From Limnanthes douglasii subsp. nivea (Eukaryota > Streptophyta > Magnoliopsida > Brassicales > Limnanthaceae), in NCBI GenBank assembly GCA_036936605.1, contig JAUPFV010000004.1, positions 143,760,973 through 143,824,972 of the forward strand: DNA of 64,000 bases. The letters run 5' to 3'. This document shows positions 45,683-56,740 of the stretch, in pieces. The notes under the pieces are model-generated. The model was not told where the DNA came from and searched no databases. It saw only the letters and a list, made by a program, of their open reading frames with translations. The stretch's first letter is position 1. Every line of letters starts with the position of its first letter. A program made the translations under genes and the position numbers.

Positions 45683-46690
45683 TGTTAACAATTTGCACGT
45701 TGGTTTGGTACTTTTGGTCAAAACATATATTTTGTTTTTGGTTGAGAAACATGACAAAAAAAATCATTCTCAAAGTTCAAAAGAGATTATGATTTTATCT
45801 AATTTAGATTTTTAGAAAACCACTCAAATATTTCAATATGAATTTGTCTATAGCAAATGAATTCTCTAATTTGTCTAGAAAGAATGATGAAATAAAGAAA
45901 TGAAAAATGGAGCGAAACATTTAAAAAAAAACGACTTAAAATTAAGCCAAAATAGAGAGGTGTTATATATTATTAAAATTGCATCAAATAATATATAATA
46001 AAAGACAGAAAAATAAATAGAAACCCTTTTGTAGATTCACCTAATGAATAAACAAAAACCAAGAATACTTACGAGTTTTCCTGTTGCTTTCCATCTAGTA
46101 TTTTTTTGATCTTTTTTGTTCTTCGTGAATCCGTAAATTAACTTGATAAACCTATCGAACGAGATAGTAAAGAAAGAAGTTTTGTTTCCAGACACTGAAG
46201 GAAGCGGCTATCTATTTTATTAGGGTTTAGGATAATGAAATTCCAAAACTTAGCCTCTTACTTATAATCTTTATAGTTGTGAAGTCAACCATTGTAAAAC
46301 CCATCCTTTATTACTTCTTTGTTTCTAGGGACCATAACTCGCTAAATTGATAATTTGTTTTATGTCCCTCATTTATTAATTCATGCTCAAATATTGAGAT
46401 TTTGGACATTTTCATCAGAGTGCCCAAATTCAATCCGGTTACCACACTTAGCCCATAATGCCTTTTCACCCATAACAATTTTTCAATCATATGTCCGATT
46501 TAGTTAATTAAATAATTAACTCGATTACTTTTAATTTGGATATGTCCGATTTAGTTAATTAAATAATTAACTCGATTACTTTTAATTTGGACTTCCTTAA
46601 TACAATGATCGAATATGTTTATTTAGCATGTCAGTCCCAATTATTGTCGGTCATTAAATATATTAAATAAATATATTCCAAGAGACCATA
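45683..46690. other. Stretch without recognised gene between MULE and hAT remnant
   Basis: No coding region. The text at 46240-46690 (for example GTTGTGAAGTCAACCATTG) has the look of an LTR or of the end of another mobile element, but I could not find a partner copy in the window. The 51-bp duplication at 46489-46590 lies here. Confidence 0.35.
46489..46590. repeat. Perfect or near-perfect 51-bp tandem duplication
   Basis: Units begin ATATGTCCGATTTAGTTAAT at 46489 and 46540. The two copies appear identical along the unit, so the event is recent. The unit contains the palindromic AGTTAATTAAATAATTAACT. Confidence 0.9.
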
Positions 46691-46877
46691 TGCAGGGGTG
46701 AATCTAATATGGGCCAAGGGGGCGGCCCTCCCTCCTTACCCCAAACTAGATTGGTATAGGGAAAAAATTATTTTCGGATGTTTTGGAGAAAGCCATGGTA
46801 AAAAGGATTAATCAAGGGTCAAACAGTGTCAGTTTTTGTTGAAATTTAGACATCATGTTTGGGACATCTAAGGTTTT

Positions 46878-47000
46878 AATAGAAGTGTTTTTGGTGGATT
46901 CTGCATAAGTCTCGTGGTTTTTTGGTATTTTTATCGTAATAATAGAAGTGTTTTTGGTGGACTCTTCATAAGTCTCGTGGTTTTTTACTCTTCACATCGA
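46878..47000. repeat. 62-bp tandem duplication near the left end of the hAT remnant
   Basis: Units start TAATAGAAGTGTTTTTGGTG at about 46878 and 46940, each continuing to CATAAGTCTCGTGGTTTTTT. A shorter 20-bp duplication (ACTTCGAAAGACAGTAAAAG) lies at about 47405-47444. Confidence 0.85.
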
Positions 47001-47499
47001 AGAGTTTTTTCCATATAAAATTTTGGTGTTTTGATTTATTTTACCGTTGATTATATTTTTGTGATTAGGTTTGTGGTTTTAGTTGGTTAATAAATTGGTG
47101 AATCACTATTGTTTTGTGATTCGGTTTTTTAGACATATGACGATCACTAATTCATATATAAACTGTAATTCATATATAAACTTTGGATTATTTAAACATG
47201 TTATTAAGTTTCGATAAATGTTAGTGATTTTTTTAGTTAATAAAAAAATCATAATAATTTTTTTTAATATTTTCAAACAAATAAAAAAAACTGTTAAAAT
47301 TATGAGATGAATAAAGAACGATATAAAATATATTTCTAATATATTAGACTTCTACTTTTTTATATGAGTTTCTAATTCCGTCGCTTGTACAATAAAAATA
47401 TTACACTTCGAAAGACAGTAAAAGACTTCGAAAGACAGTAAAAGAAGATCTATATAACAATAAAAATGAAGAACAAAGAATGAAGGAGATGGCGTTAAC

Positions 47500-48800
47500 T
47501 TACTCTCCAATAAACGCAAAAATCACTTCTTGATTCTTCGTCTTCCTGGTTGCTTACCATGAATGCGGTACTCAACACAGGATCCCGCATCTACCCACGT
47601 AGCTTTAACAGCACACGAGGAATACGTGATTCGAAATGATTGTCAATAGTTCCATGCGGATACACAAAGCCTATCGACTCACATTGCCATCCCGCTGCTC
47701 ATACGCCGCACGTACGATTTGGTAATGATGTCCTCCTCCAACACGACGAGAGCATCTCACTAACGAAGATTCACATGGAATACTCCATCAAAACCAAACC
47801 TTTGCCGCTAGGCGCGCGACAAGTTTTTTTGTTAAATCCTGGGGAGAATTCAACATAGGTTCTACTTATCCAAACCTACCCTAGGCAACCACCGAACGAA
47901 AAATCGACATCCAAAGCGTAACTATCGGCATCATCACAATCCCTAGAACACGATTCGTTCGCAACAATAGGATACACCTGTTATCAAGTATGTTTGTGGG
48001 AATATCAGTTGGCAGTAGCAAAAATCATGCCGTGGATCTCCGAAGGACCGACTCTAAACACCTCCAGAATCACGTCTCCGCGTCCCGTCATTCGATGTTT
48101 AGAGACTTATAGCGACAGCATCTCCGACCCGTCCCAAAAATTTATGCTACATACCCCTTCCAACGCCCACAAGCAACCATCGTCTAAAGGCAAATCCTAC
48201 CATTGCTGCACACTCATGCGCTTTCAAATCATGAAAACCAATGGCCACAACTTCTTTCTCCGACCCTCCTCCGTTTTGAAGGAATGACAAGATGATGACA
48301 TTCATCAGCTCCGAATCCAAAAGATTTGCAGATAGTTTGCAAATCAACAACAGGATTCATAGCGTGCTAGTCTACACTTGCCTTTCCCTACCGAATAGAA
48401 GCCGATCATCCATACAAGGCGTAACTATGGCGTACTTCACAATCCCGCATCACGAATCCTTCACAACAGTACGATACACCTGTTATCAAGTATGTTTGTG
48501 GGAATATCAGTTGGCAGTAGCAAAAATCATGTCGTGGATCTCCGAAGGACCGACTCTAAACACCTCCAGAATCACGTCTCCGCGTCCCGTCATTCGAAGT
48601 TTAGAGACTTATAGCGACAGCATCTCCGATCCGTCCCAAAAATTTATGCTACATACCCCTTCAACGCCCACAAACAACCATCGTCTAGAGGCAAATCCTA
48701 CCATTGCTGCTGATTCAATTGCTTTGGAATTGTAATAACCAGTAGCTCCAACCCCTCTGAGTGACCGACTGCCCTACCCTCTTCGGTGAAAAGTAGGGCC
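47500..48800. other. Filler of unknown origin inside the hAT remnant
   Basis: It has higher GC content than its surroundings and two open frames on the + strand (47994-48287 and 48292-48735) that share about 80 codons through the large duplication. The shared phrase YTCYQVCLWEYQLAVAKIM matches nothing I recognise, and neither strand shows a known domain. It may be a captured host fragment. Confidence 0.4.
47971..48710. repeat. Two direct copies of about 239 bp, 502 bp apart
   Basis: The copies run 47971-48209 and 48473-48710. They start GATACACCTGTTATCAAGTA and end CCTACCATTGCTGC. They differ at only a handful of positions and by one base in length. Weaker similarity extends to the left of each (CAAAGCGTAACTAT against CAAGGCGTAACTAT), so an original 502-bp tandem duplication is likely. 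Confidence 0.9.
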
Positions 48801-48900
48801 AAATAGGACTACTAGGAATCATAAGAGGGTCTGTGAATGCAGCAACACAAAACCATAGACTACCTCTTACTTTTTGTCGTAGGGGTATTTTGGTATTTTC

Positions 48901-49302
48901 CTATGGAAGGCCAAAACCGAAGTAAGGGGGGGCTAAACAAAATGCCGCATCCTTATGCACACTGTATTCCAACCATTGATATTTTTTGAACCATGTAACT
49001 TGAAAACTCCGGTTATTTTTCCCAAATTGTGTTTTGGGGAAAATATGATTTTTTGATTGGCCAGGTCCTTTTGATATGAATTCTCGTCGAATTTTATCTC
49101 TAACAGTACTATCAGGATTTTCAATAAGTTGGCGTAGTCCTGGATCACTCACTATATCTTCATTCAAATGAAATTCTACACTATCATCATTAGGTCTTGA
49201 TATAGAGGCAATCAGATTAGGATGAATCATATTATTATTATTACTCGAGCTACTTGAAGAACCAACACTATTCCTTGGTTTTTTAGGAAAATAACGCTCC
49301 AT
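48901..49302 (-). pseudogene. N-terminal fragment of a TTF-type zinc finger hAT transposase
   Basis: The open frame of 133 codons starts MERYFPKKPRNSVGSSSSSS. It carries the TTF zinc-finger region of the ZMYM1-like transposase family: SDPGLRQLIENPDSTVRDKI, then KGPGQSKNHIFPKTQFG and WLEYSVHKDAAFCL. Immediately after AAFCL, where the family continues with a Cys/Phe-rich stretch and the long catalytic domain, the sequence changes to an unrelated tail and stops. The rest of the transposase is deleted. The start is supported by the conserved MERYF. Confidence 0.85.
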
Positions 49303-50440
49303 TATAAGTCTACAAATAAAAATATCTTATTAGAATATGTTATTATTACATCAATAAATCTTAATGTATCTTAATATATATTATTTTTAAAAGATATATA
49401 AAATAAAATAAAATATAACAAAACCAAATTTAATATTTTAAAAAGATATTTTAAAATTTACATAAAAGTAAATAAAATTTGTTATAAAAAATATATTTTT
49501 GAAAAATAGATGAAAATAAATAAAATTTGGTTATATAAAAGATATTTATAATATAAATATATAATTTTATTTTAAAAAATAACAAATATTTCCATATATA
49601 TTGTCTTTAAAAAGATTAAAAATTAAAATCAATTAGTTTATAAAAAATAATTTCAGTAAATAAAACTTTGCTATCTAAAACTATGTAAATCTATTTTTAC
49701 TTTCCTAAGTGACCACAAATCAGATAAAAAAAATATTGATTATCGAGTGTTTTAAGATTAAAATAATAATAAAATTTCAAAAGAAAACAAAAAAAACATA
49801 CATACCTTGAAAAAATAAATTGGGACGTATCGTATTCTTCCTTCGGATCGTATTCTTCCTTTTTCCCCTTTTCTTTGATTTAAATATCGTCTCTCTCGTT
49901 CATAAGCAGCAATTCATTATCTTTTTCTAAATCAAAGTAAGAGATAAAACATAATTAATTAGAAATAGAAAGATTGAACGAATATAAAATCAAAACATAT
50001 TATCGCAAAAAGGAATGAGAATACTTGCAAAATCAATCAAGAGTTCTAATATTCTAGAGATTGAGATGCCGAGACTACATCCAACCATTTATAAATACCA
50101 ACTTAAAATTTTCTTTTAAAATTCAAGATTTTTTACTTAAATTTTTCCTTAAAAATAGCCATAATCCAAGATTTTTTAAATTAAAATTTTTAACGCCTCA
50201 GACTTTTAATCTAAAATTTTTATTAAAAATAGTCAACATAATAATTTTTAAATTAAAATTTTACTTTAAATTTATAACATTCCTAAAAAACAATTATTTT
50301 CTTAAATTTTTACTTTAATATTATTTATATAAAATATATATTTTAGGTAGGAGGGCGTATAATTTAGGTAAGGGGCGTCTAACTTTTATTTTAATATTAT
50401 ATTATTACCTTAAAAAAAATATAAAAAGTATATTTTAGGT
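49303..50440. other. Very AT-rich part of the hAT remnant
   Basis: It is upstream of the transposase fragment in the minus-strand reading. It consists of A/T-rich DNA with runs of TTTTAAATTAAAATTTT type, and no gene is seen. A small tandem duplication with ATCGTATTCTTCCTT occurs near 49830-49860. Confidence 0.4.
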
Positions 50441-50482
50441 AGGGGGGCCTACGCCCCCGGGCCCCAACGTAGATCCGTCATG

Positions 50483-51430
50483 TGTTCCATTGTGTATGAA
50501 TGTGTCTTTGTTAATTACTAATATTGAAGAATCAAGCAGTTTTGGAAAATTGTCAACTTTTTTTTTAAGGGAACCCGCAAGCAGTTTTGGAAAATTGTCA
50601 ACTTTTTGTTTTAAGAGGAACTCGTAGCCGTTATTCAGAGTGCGCGTACAGGATAAACTCTCAGTCTAACGTGACAGACTCAACCGAGAAAACGTATGTA
50701 GAGGGATTCGAATCATTATCGTTGGTCACAAACATGTCATACTCAACCAACTCGGCTACCCCTTGGAACGGAAAATTGTCACCCTAAAAATAAGAGAGAC
50801 AATGGTTGAACCTAGGCTAAAAAAAACATGGCTAGGCTAGTCATTTAATTTTTGGAATTTGTCTTACATTAGTCTCTATTTTTTATTTTTATAATAGACT
50901 CATCTTTAACGTTTAAAAGATATAACTAATAAGTCTTTTTACCATAATTTATTTTATTCATTTTTACATTTGACCTACCACGTAAGCTTCCACCTAAAAA
51001 GTCGATTCAAATTTTATATTTTACTTTCACTTTTTATTATTTATCTTTATATCTAACCGAAACCCAACCTATTAAAAAAACTCAAAACAAATCTAATATA
51101 ATAAATATATCCCAGTCCAAAAACTCTACCCATACTAATAATATATATTCATCGTCATTTTATTTAGTTAAAAAAAAAAAATCAATTCGCAGATACAAAA
51201 CAAATCTAATCTCTTCATCTATTTTAATATTACGTTCTTCAAAGTATTAATTAATATAATTTAAGTTTAGATACCAGATCTACCTTTTGTTTTCTTGACC
51301 TTATCATTTTTCTCACACTTTCTGAGGAACCAAACACATTAAGAATTTTCACAATTAGAACAAAATAATGAATTTTTGTTCTCTCAAGATAAAACAAAAG
51401 AAAATAGAAGATTAACAAACCCTAACAAAT
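50483..51430. other. AT-rich stretch without recognised gene
   Basis: A direct repeat AAGCAGTTTTGGAAAATTGT with 10 more bases occurs at about 50534 and 50579. No open frame over 70 codons has support. Confidence 0.4.
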
Positions 51431-51439
51431 TTAGTTTCT

Positions 51440-51778
51440 ATCTCAACGATGGTAATCTCCTTTCATATTTAGAATCTCGAGAGGAAGCATACAGAATAAG
51501 TCTGGTAACAAGAAACTTGAAACTACCGGATATTGAAGGGTCAATCTCGATCTTAAAACAGTAGTCACGGATGGTGGCGACATGGTCTCTGTTACCATGA
51601 CTCTCCTCTTTTTGTTCGATCGCGACGCCCGACTAGCTCCAATAATGTTTTTGTAAGCGAGAAAAAAAAGGTTAAACTTTTCAATGATGAGTTATTTACC
51701 GTCGACAGAAGTCGATCCTTTCTCCATACATTCCATAACTTCTTCATATTGTTTGGCTTGCTGGGAGAGTTTGGCCAT
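51440..51778 (-). pseudogene. 14-3-3 protein pseudogene fragment
   Basis: Read from 51778 the sequence begins MAKLSQQAKQYEEVMECMEK, which matches the N-terminal part of plant 14-3-3 proteins. It continues through a stop to FNLFFLAYKNIIGASRAS (family pattern NLLSVAYKNVIGARRAS). After a frameshift comes IEQKEESHGNRDHVATIRDY, then TRLILYASSRDS and, after another small deletion, NMKGDYHR followed by a stop. About 110 codons of the helical core are covered with no intron and at least one stop and two frameshifts. 14-3-3 proteins bind phosphoserine motifs on client proteins. This piece cannot make one. It is either a processed copy or a transposon-captured fragment. The C-terminal half of the gene is absent. 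Confidence 0.85.
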
Positions 51779-52029
51779 GCAAAAAATGACTTTTATTACT
51801 GAATTAATAGAATTATAAAAGTTATTCTCAAATTGAGAATATTAAGGAAGAGAAGGACTTATTAGCAATACACTTTATTAATTCAAAAAACCTAAATTGA
51901 ATCAGAAATCTTAAATTCTTCGATTCGACTTCTCATTCAATGCTTCACCAAAACACCAAAGCACCACTCAGTATGGCTCCAGAGGAAATCGATCAAATAG
52001 CAAACCATTTTTTCACCCAAATTGATCGA

Positions 52030-52620
52030 AAGAATTACCCAGGATCGATGTATCCGATTACTAAGCTCTCCAGCGTTATTATTGCGAGCAAATGAATCGG
52101 AGCATCAAAAGCTTTGAAGTTGTGGTTACGATGAGAAGCAATAGTCCATTTTGCAATGTAATCAGCAGCCAAGTTCTGGTTGCGCGAAATGTGGCGAAGA
52201 GTCATGCTAGGGTGGATTAGTCGCGACATACATCGAATAAAGGGTGAAAAAGATGAGCAATGGTTCTGGTAGCCAAAATATTGATTAGAGTCAGGCAATC
52301 TGACTCTATATCAACATTCTGCCAATTGTTCCTCTCACATATGACTAAACCATCATGAGAGCTCTACATTCAGCCTGGAGAGGAGTCATCTTCCCAAAGA
52401 GGCAACCAGAGCCAGTGACAATCTCACCGGAGTCGTTTCTGACGATAATTCCTCCACTGGTCTCTCCTGAGGAACTGCAAGCTGCATCAACATTGATTTT
52501 GTATCTTCCAGGGCGAAGAGTAATCTATTTCATGTAAGTAGGATTTCGCTTTCTGTTATTGACTGTTTTGCATCCTAGGGTAGTACCTGCATCTATGACA
52601 TTAGACCAATGCTTAGAGTT
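52030..52620 (-). pseudogene. LINE-type RNase H fragment (RVT_3-like)
   Basis: Reading right to left, TLRPGRYKINVDAACSSSG and then SGGIIVRNDSGEIV match the start of the plant LINE-type RNase H. AECRAL gives the catalytic Glu, ESDCLTLIN (about 52290) gives an Asp, and the end HISRNQNLAADYIAKW (about 52180) is the final conserved block. A stop near 52530 and a frameshift near 52340 break it. It could be the 3' remnant of a LINE or of a related host RNase H-like gene. No RT lies next to it, so which is correct remains open. Confidence 0.75.
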
Positions 52621-53825
52621 CATTCTATTTGTCGAGTCAATACCAATCATAGCTTTAGTTATTTGATTAACAGCATTTATGAAACTGTTAAATTTTTTAC
52701 TGCTGCAACATCAATGTCTTACGTGGACGTTAATGTGGAAAGTGAAAGGGCATTTATGGGAGGAAAATTGGGTTTGGTCTGTTTATTGTATTTTTAGAAA
52801 CGAAGGGGACTTGTTTAATAGAGAGGTAAATGATGGGGACTGATGTGAGACAACTGAAAAACATGGGGGACCTGCCATATTTTTACCAATAGAACGAACA
52901 GACATTCATTGGGTCTGACCCAGTGTTCGTGGGGTTCACTAGTACCAACTCGTATGTATATATGATGGTCGTGGATTTAAGCGATAATATGGTCCGAAGA
53001 AAAATGTTTGAAGTTTTTGAAAAAGTTGATTTAGCCAAACTAGAGAAAACAAACCGATAAAATAATATGAGCGATGATAATAAAATAAAAATTTGTCATT
53101 ATGATTAAAGATGACAAACGTAACAGAGCACGACCAGGTGCAGCGGATGCATTACAAGTTGTTACAGTAACACGGTAATAGAATATAATGGTATTCGGTT
53201 ACGGTCTTCCCAATCATGATAAAAACATTGTCGCATGCATGGTTGAACGTTCAATTTACGTCAATTCCATAACGATAATATGGTAGCATCACGGTAATTT
53301 AAGATTTTGATATTTTGTACTCGTTCAAAACATATAGTAATTTAAATTTCATATTCTTTATAATGTGGTAGATTTTTAAGAACTGAGTTAATAACATTTA
53401 AACAAAAATTCAATTACTTTTCATTTTTCTATTATTTTTTTAACACGTATAGTAGAAGTCTTGTTATTGTTTGATAAACGTATCGTTAAGGAATTTATAG
53501 TTTGATTATATAGTTTGTATATTATAATTTAAAAGTATTATAGAGTTATTATATTTTTATTATTATACTTTGATTATTATGATTTGATTATAAGTATTAC
53601 AAGTGTTATAGTTCGATTATAGTATAACTTGTTATTGTTTAGTTTATTTTATAATTGGTATAAAAACTTATGATAAGTTGTTACATTATAAGATTGAAGA
53701 ATAATAATATTTTTTTATTAATTTAAGTCTTTCACAGTTCATACTCCTGCGGATTAGGAGTTGTACAAATGTTCTTAAATTGGACTACCTTATCACAAAC
53801 TCACTAATAAATTTATATTACAAAT
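52621..53825. other. AT-rich stretch without recognised gene
   Basis: No open frame with support. The stretch 53100-53300 has repeated GTTAC/GTAAC phrases (for example AGTTGTTACAGTAACACGG) that may belong to the end of the hAT element to the right. Confidence 0.4.
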
Positions 53826-53829
53826 GTGA

Positions 53830-55420
53830 TTTATCATAAAATAATTTGTCTTCGGATTCAACCGATTTTTCATCCTCACATCCTGCAACAGCTTCATTCA
53901 TAAGATCTTTTTCAACATTTAAAAACTCATCGAATATGTCCCTTTGATTCTCTTTCATTTCATATTCGTAGTCTTACATATGTTCTGTCGCAATTTACTT
54001 CTTGACTGCAACAATTAATTCTAGTGCACTGCTAGTTAATCTCGATTTTTTAGTCATGTATTATCGTCTGGCCTGACTACATGCACATTCGTTTACTACT
54101 GTAGACATATATATTAGAAAAATCTTACTAGCTAACCTTCAAAGAATAAGAAACTAGTCTTTTGTTAAATACCACCATCTTAAGATATCAAAAGGGTTTT
54201 TTCCATCGTATAGATTTAACTCAAATGGAGTATTCAATTATCTGGGCACTTCATTATAAGCTTCAAGAGCTTCTCTTGTCATCCTTAATTTAGGGTTGCA
54301 ATTTACATATAGGTATTATTGTTACGATTTTTACCTCTCCACATATTGTTACTGTAACCCGCTACATTTGAAGATCTAGTATTTCTACTTCTCATGTATT
54401 TTTAAACATAGTTATTATACATTATATAAAGAAAAATATCAATTTATTGAATATATTCTTGATAATTATATGCTACATTACCAAAGTTTTATACTTTTAA
54501 AAAAGGTAAAACCTGTCCCTTTTTCAAAAGGATAAAAAATACAACTACTAGCATAAGAGTGTGAGATGGGATAAAATATTTTACAAATTTTGCTTCATTA
54601 TTGGGAATCATTTCGAGACATATATTATGATCCTTATATGTATCTATATGCATGGTAAGATTAGTAATATATAAATGAAAAAATGAACGTTAGGAGTATA
54701 TTGTGTAGGAAAAGTTTTAGTTGCATCTTTAAACTACTTCAAGAAACGTAAGATTGAAGCAAAATAATGTTAATGTTCACCATTAAGAGGATCATTAGGT
54801 ATATGTCTATTATAAATCTTAGTACTCTCGTGTCTATACGTATAAGCACGTACAAGAAGATAATATGTAGAGTTTCATCTAGTTTCGAAATCTAAAACTA
54901 ATTTTTTTTATTTCTTTCCACTACCATTCATATTGTAGCATGAATGACTTATTTTTGTTCTTTAAATTATTCAAAAGATCATGATCTCATATAATTATAT
55001 GGGATGCATGTGGATCTTTGGTTGACCCATTTTACACATCCATCCATTATATTGCCAAGAGTCACCAAAATTAAATAGTTGTGAAGTACCAATATCATAT
55101 TTCATAGTGTCTTCTCTATATTCATTTTGATTAAAAATAAATTCATTATCGATATTCAGATCTATGTTTATATGCCATTCTTCAAAAAAAAATAGACGGA
55201 TAAAATGATTGTGCTTAGCTAAGTGTCTCGGCATACCTCCGATGCCATGATTTATTTCATCCGGCTTATAGGTATAAGATTTTTCATAAATTTTGCACAT
55301 AGTTGTATTATCTTCGGGATTCTCAATAAAGTGGTCATATGTCCAAGATGTTTCTTCCAAGACTTTGAACCACTTCTAGTATTAGCAATAATACCGCTAG
55401 CATGGAAAGAATTGCTTTTG
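53830..55420 (-). pseudogene. BED-finger hAT transposase (RICESLEEPER-like), decayed
   Basis: At 55360-54995 the frame reads MEETSWTYDHFIENPEDNTT, then MCKIYEKSYTYKP and MPRHLAKHN. This is a BED zinc finger in which the second Cys has become Tyr, while the His pair region remains. At the other end (about 54110-53830) the hAT C-terminal dimerisation region is recognisable in pieces: MSTVVNECACSQARR, TKKSRLTSSALELIVAVKK, and an acidic tail. The middle is largely deleted or unreadable and stops are frequent. RICESLEEPER/DAYSLEEPER proteins are domesticated relatives, but this copy is clearly dead. A minus-strand TATA-like box (TATAAATA) lies near 55855. Confidence 0.7.
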
Positions 55421-55479
55421 AAGATTGTGTTTTATAGACCAGTATCTAAGAGATCATGCATATTTAAATCATAATCAAA

Positions 55480-56080
55480 CGAATTTAGGTCTATATTATC
55501 CTTACATTTAGTTGAGACTTTTGATCATATATTTTTTTTTATCTAATTTAAAGATATTTTTAAAGTATGAAAAAACTAGTAAATGAAACAAATATCAAAC
55601 AATAGCACAAAATGAAGAAGAAAAAAGAGTATATCGAACACTTAAATCAGTAATGATCATCCACCACCAAGCAAATTTGATTTAGTAGATCAATTATGAA
55701 TTTTGACCGAAAATTATAAAAGCAAATTATATAAGAAGATCTTGGTTTGAGAGATTATTGTAGTAATTATGGTAATTGTTTAAGAGATTTTGGAAGAATA
55801 ATATTGTTTGAGAGATGATTTGAGAGATAAATAAGAAATGGAGGAGTTTTTTCTCTATTTATACAGGAAAAAAAATTTGTTTTGATCAACGACTATTTTT
55901 TTTAAATGATCAAAACGGATATCCGATTTTCCAACAGCTAATTGTTTTTAAAAAATCTAGTTTAATTTGTTTCCCCAAAATGGATCTTCATTTCCTTAAT
56001 GGCTAGAACTACGAATTGACGATAAATATTATTTTTCTTATTCATATATCTCACACAATCATTATTGGTGTGGTTTATTT
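55480..56080. other. AT-rich stretch between hAT pseudogene and element B
   Basis: Probably the 5' region of the hAT pseudogene. No gene is seen. Confidence 0.35.
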
Positions 56081-56084
56081 TTGT

Positions 56085-56560
56085 CTAAGGGTAAGTTCGT
56101 AATTTTTGTTTAGAGTTTATGGAAGTTTGTAGGTATTTAATATTTGAGTAGAGAGTAAAGGGAGAATTATGCAGACTGGTTGTATTTAATTTTCATTACC
56201 TTCATTTAATGTTGGTGGTTGGGTATTTATACCCTTACATTTGGGCCTTATGGGCTGTCGGGTCATGTTTAATGGACTCGGGTCAAGTTTAAGGACCCAT
56301 GAGCTTTTTTAGGTGTTTGTTCAAATAACCTTTGTCAAAACCTGAAAAATAGTCCGTTGTCAGTGGCAGTTTTATCCGGACAGGTCTTCTGAATCGTATT
56401 ATGGTTTTATCCGGATTGAAAAAGTTCTTTGAATCTAAACGGTTTTTGGCCAAGGTTCATGGGACACGTGTCACTCTTTGGTTGGTTGCTTTAGCCGTTT
56501 TTTCAACTTGGATTTCGCACCCACCTTCTCTGAAAATCAACCCCTTCATTAATATGGGTG
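56085..56560 (-). repeat. Probable 3' LTR of element B (limits tentative)
   Basis: It is placed by its position upstream of the antisense gene and by a minus-strand TATA box (TATAAATA, 56224-56231) inside GGGTATAAATACCC. Without the other LTR the exact ends cannot be set. Confidence 0.45.
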
Positions 56561-56740
56561 ACATCAGCGCCATCTTTTAATCATTGCTAATCTTTTCGAA
56601 TTCTCCTAGGATTCAAGACTTCTTTTTTAGGTTTACTATAAATTAAGATACTTTTCCATTGTTTTACCATCACTTTCATTTTTACTTTGACAATCTTCAG
56701 AGCTTTCTCTCTCAAACACAAGTTCTTGCTTAGATTGTTT

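Larger units (their letters stand above)
46693..50482 (-). mobile_element. Decayed hAT element of the TTF-zinc-finger (ZMYM1-like) type
   Basis: The left end reads CAGGGGTGAATCTAATATGG and then GCCAAGGGGGCGGCCC. The reverse complement of the right end reads CATGACGGATCTACGTTGGG and then GCCCGGGGGCGTAGGCCCC. These imperfect inverted ends are the common plant hAT form with GGATCTACGTTGGGGCCC. Inside is an N-terminal piece of the matching transposase (48901-49302, minus). Most of the transposase is missing and replaced by DNA of unknown origin with a large duplication. I did not find the expected 8-bp target duplication, so the limits are tentative. Confidence 0.7.

Noticed and set aside
46240..46690. 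Possible solo LTR to the left of the hAT remnant
   Set aside because: The text resembles an LTR end, but I found no matching copy, no clear TG/CA limits and no target duplication.
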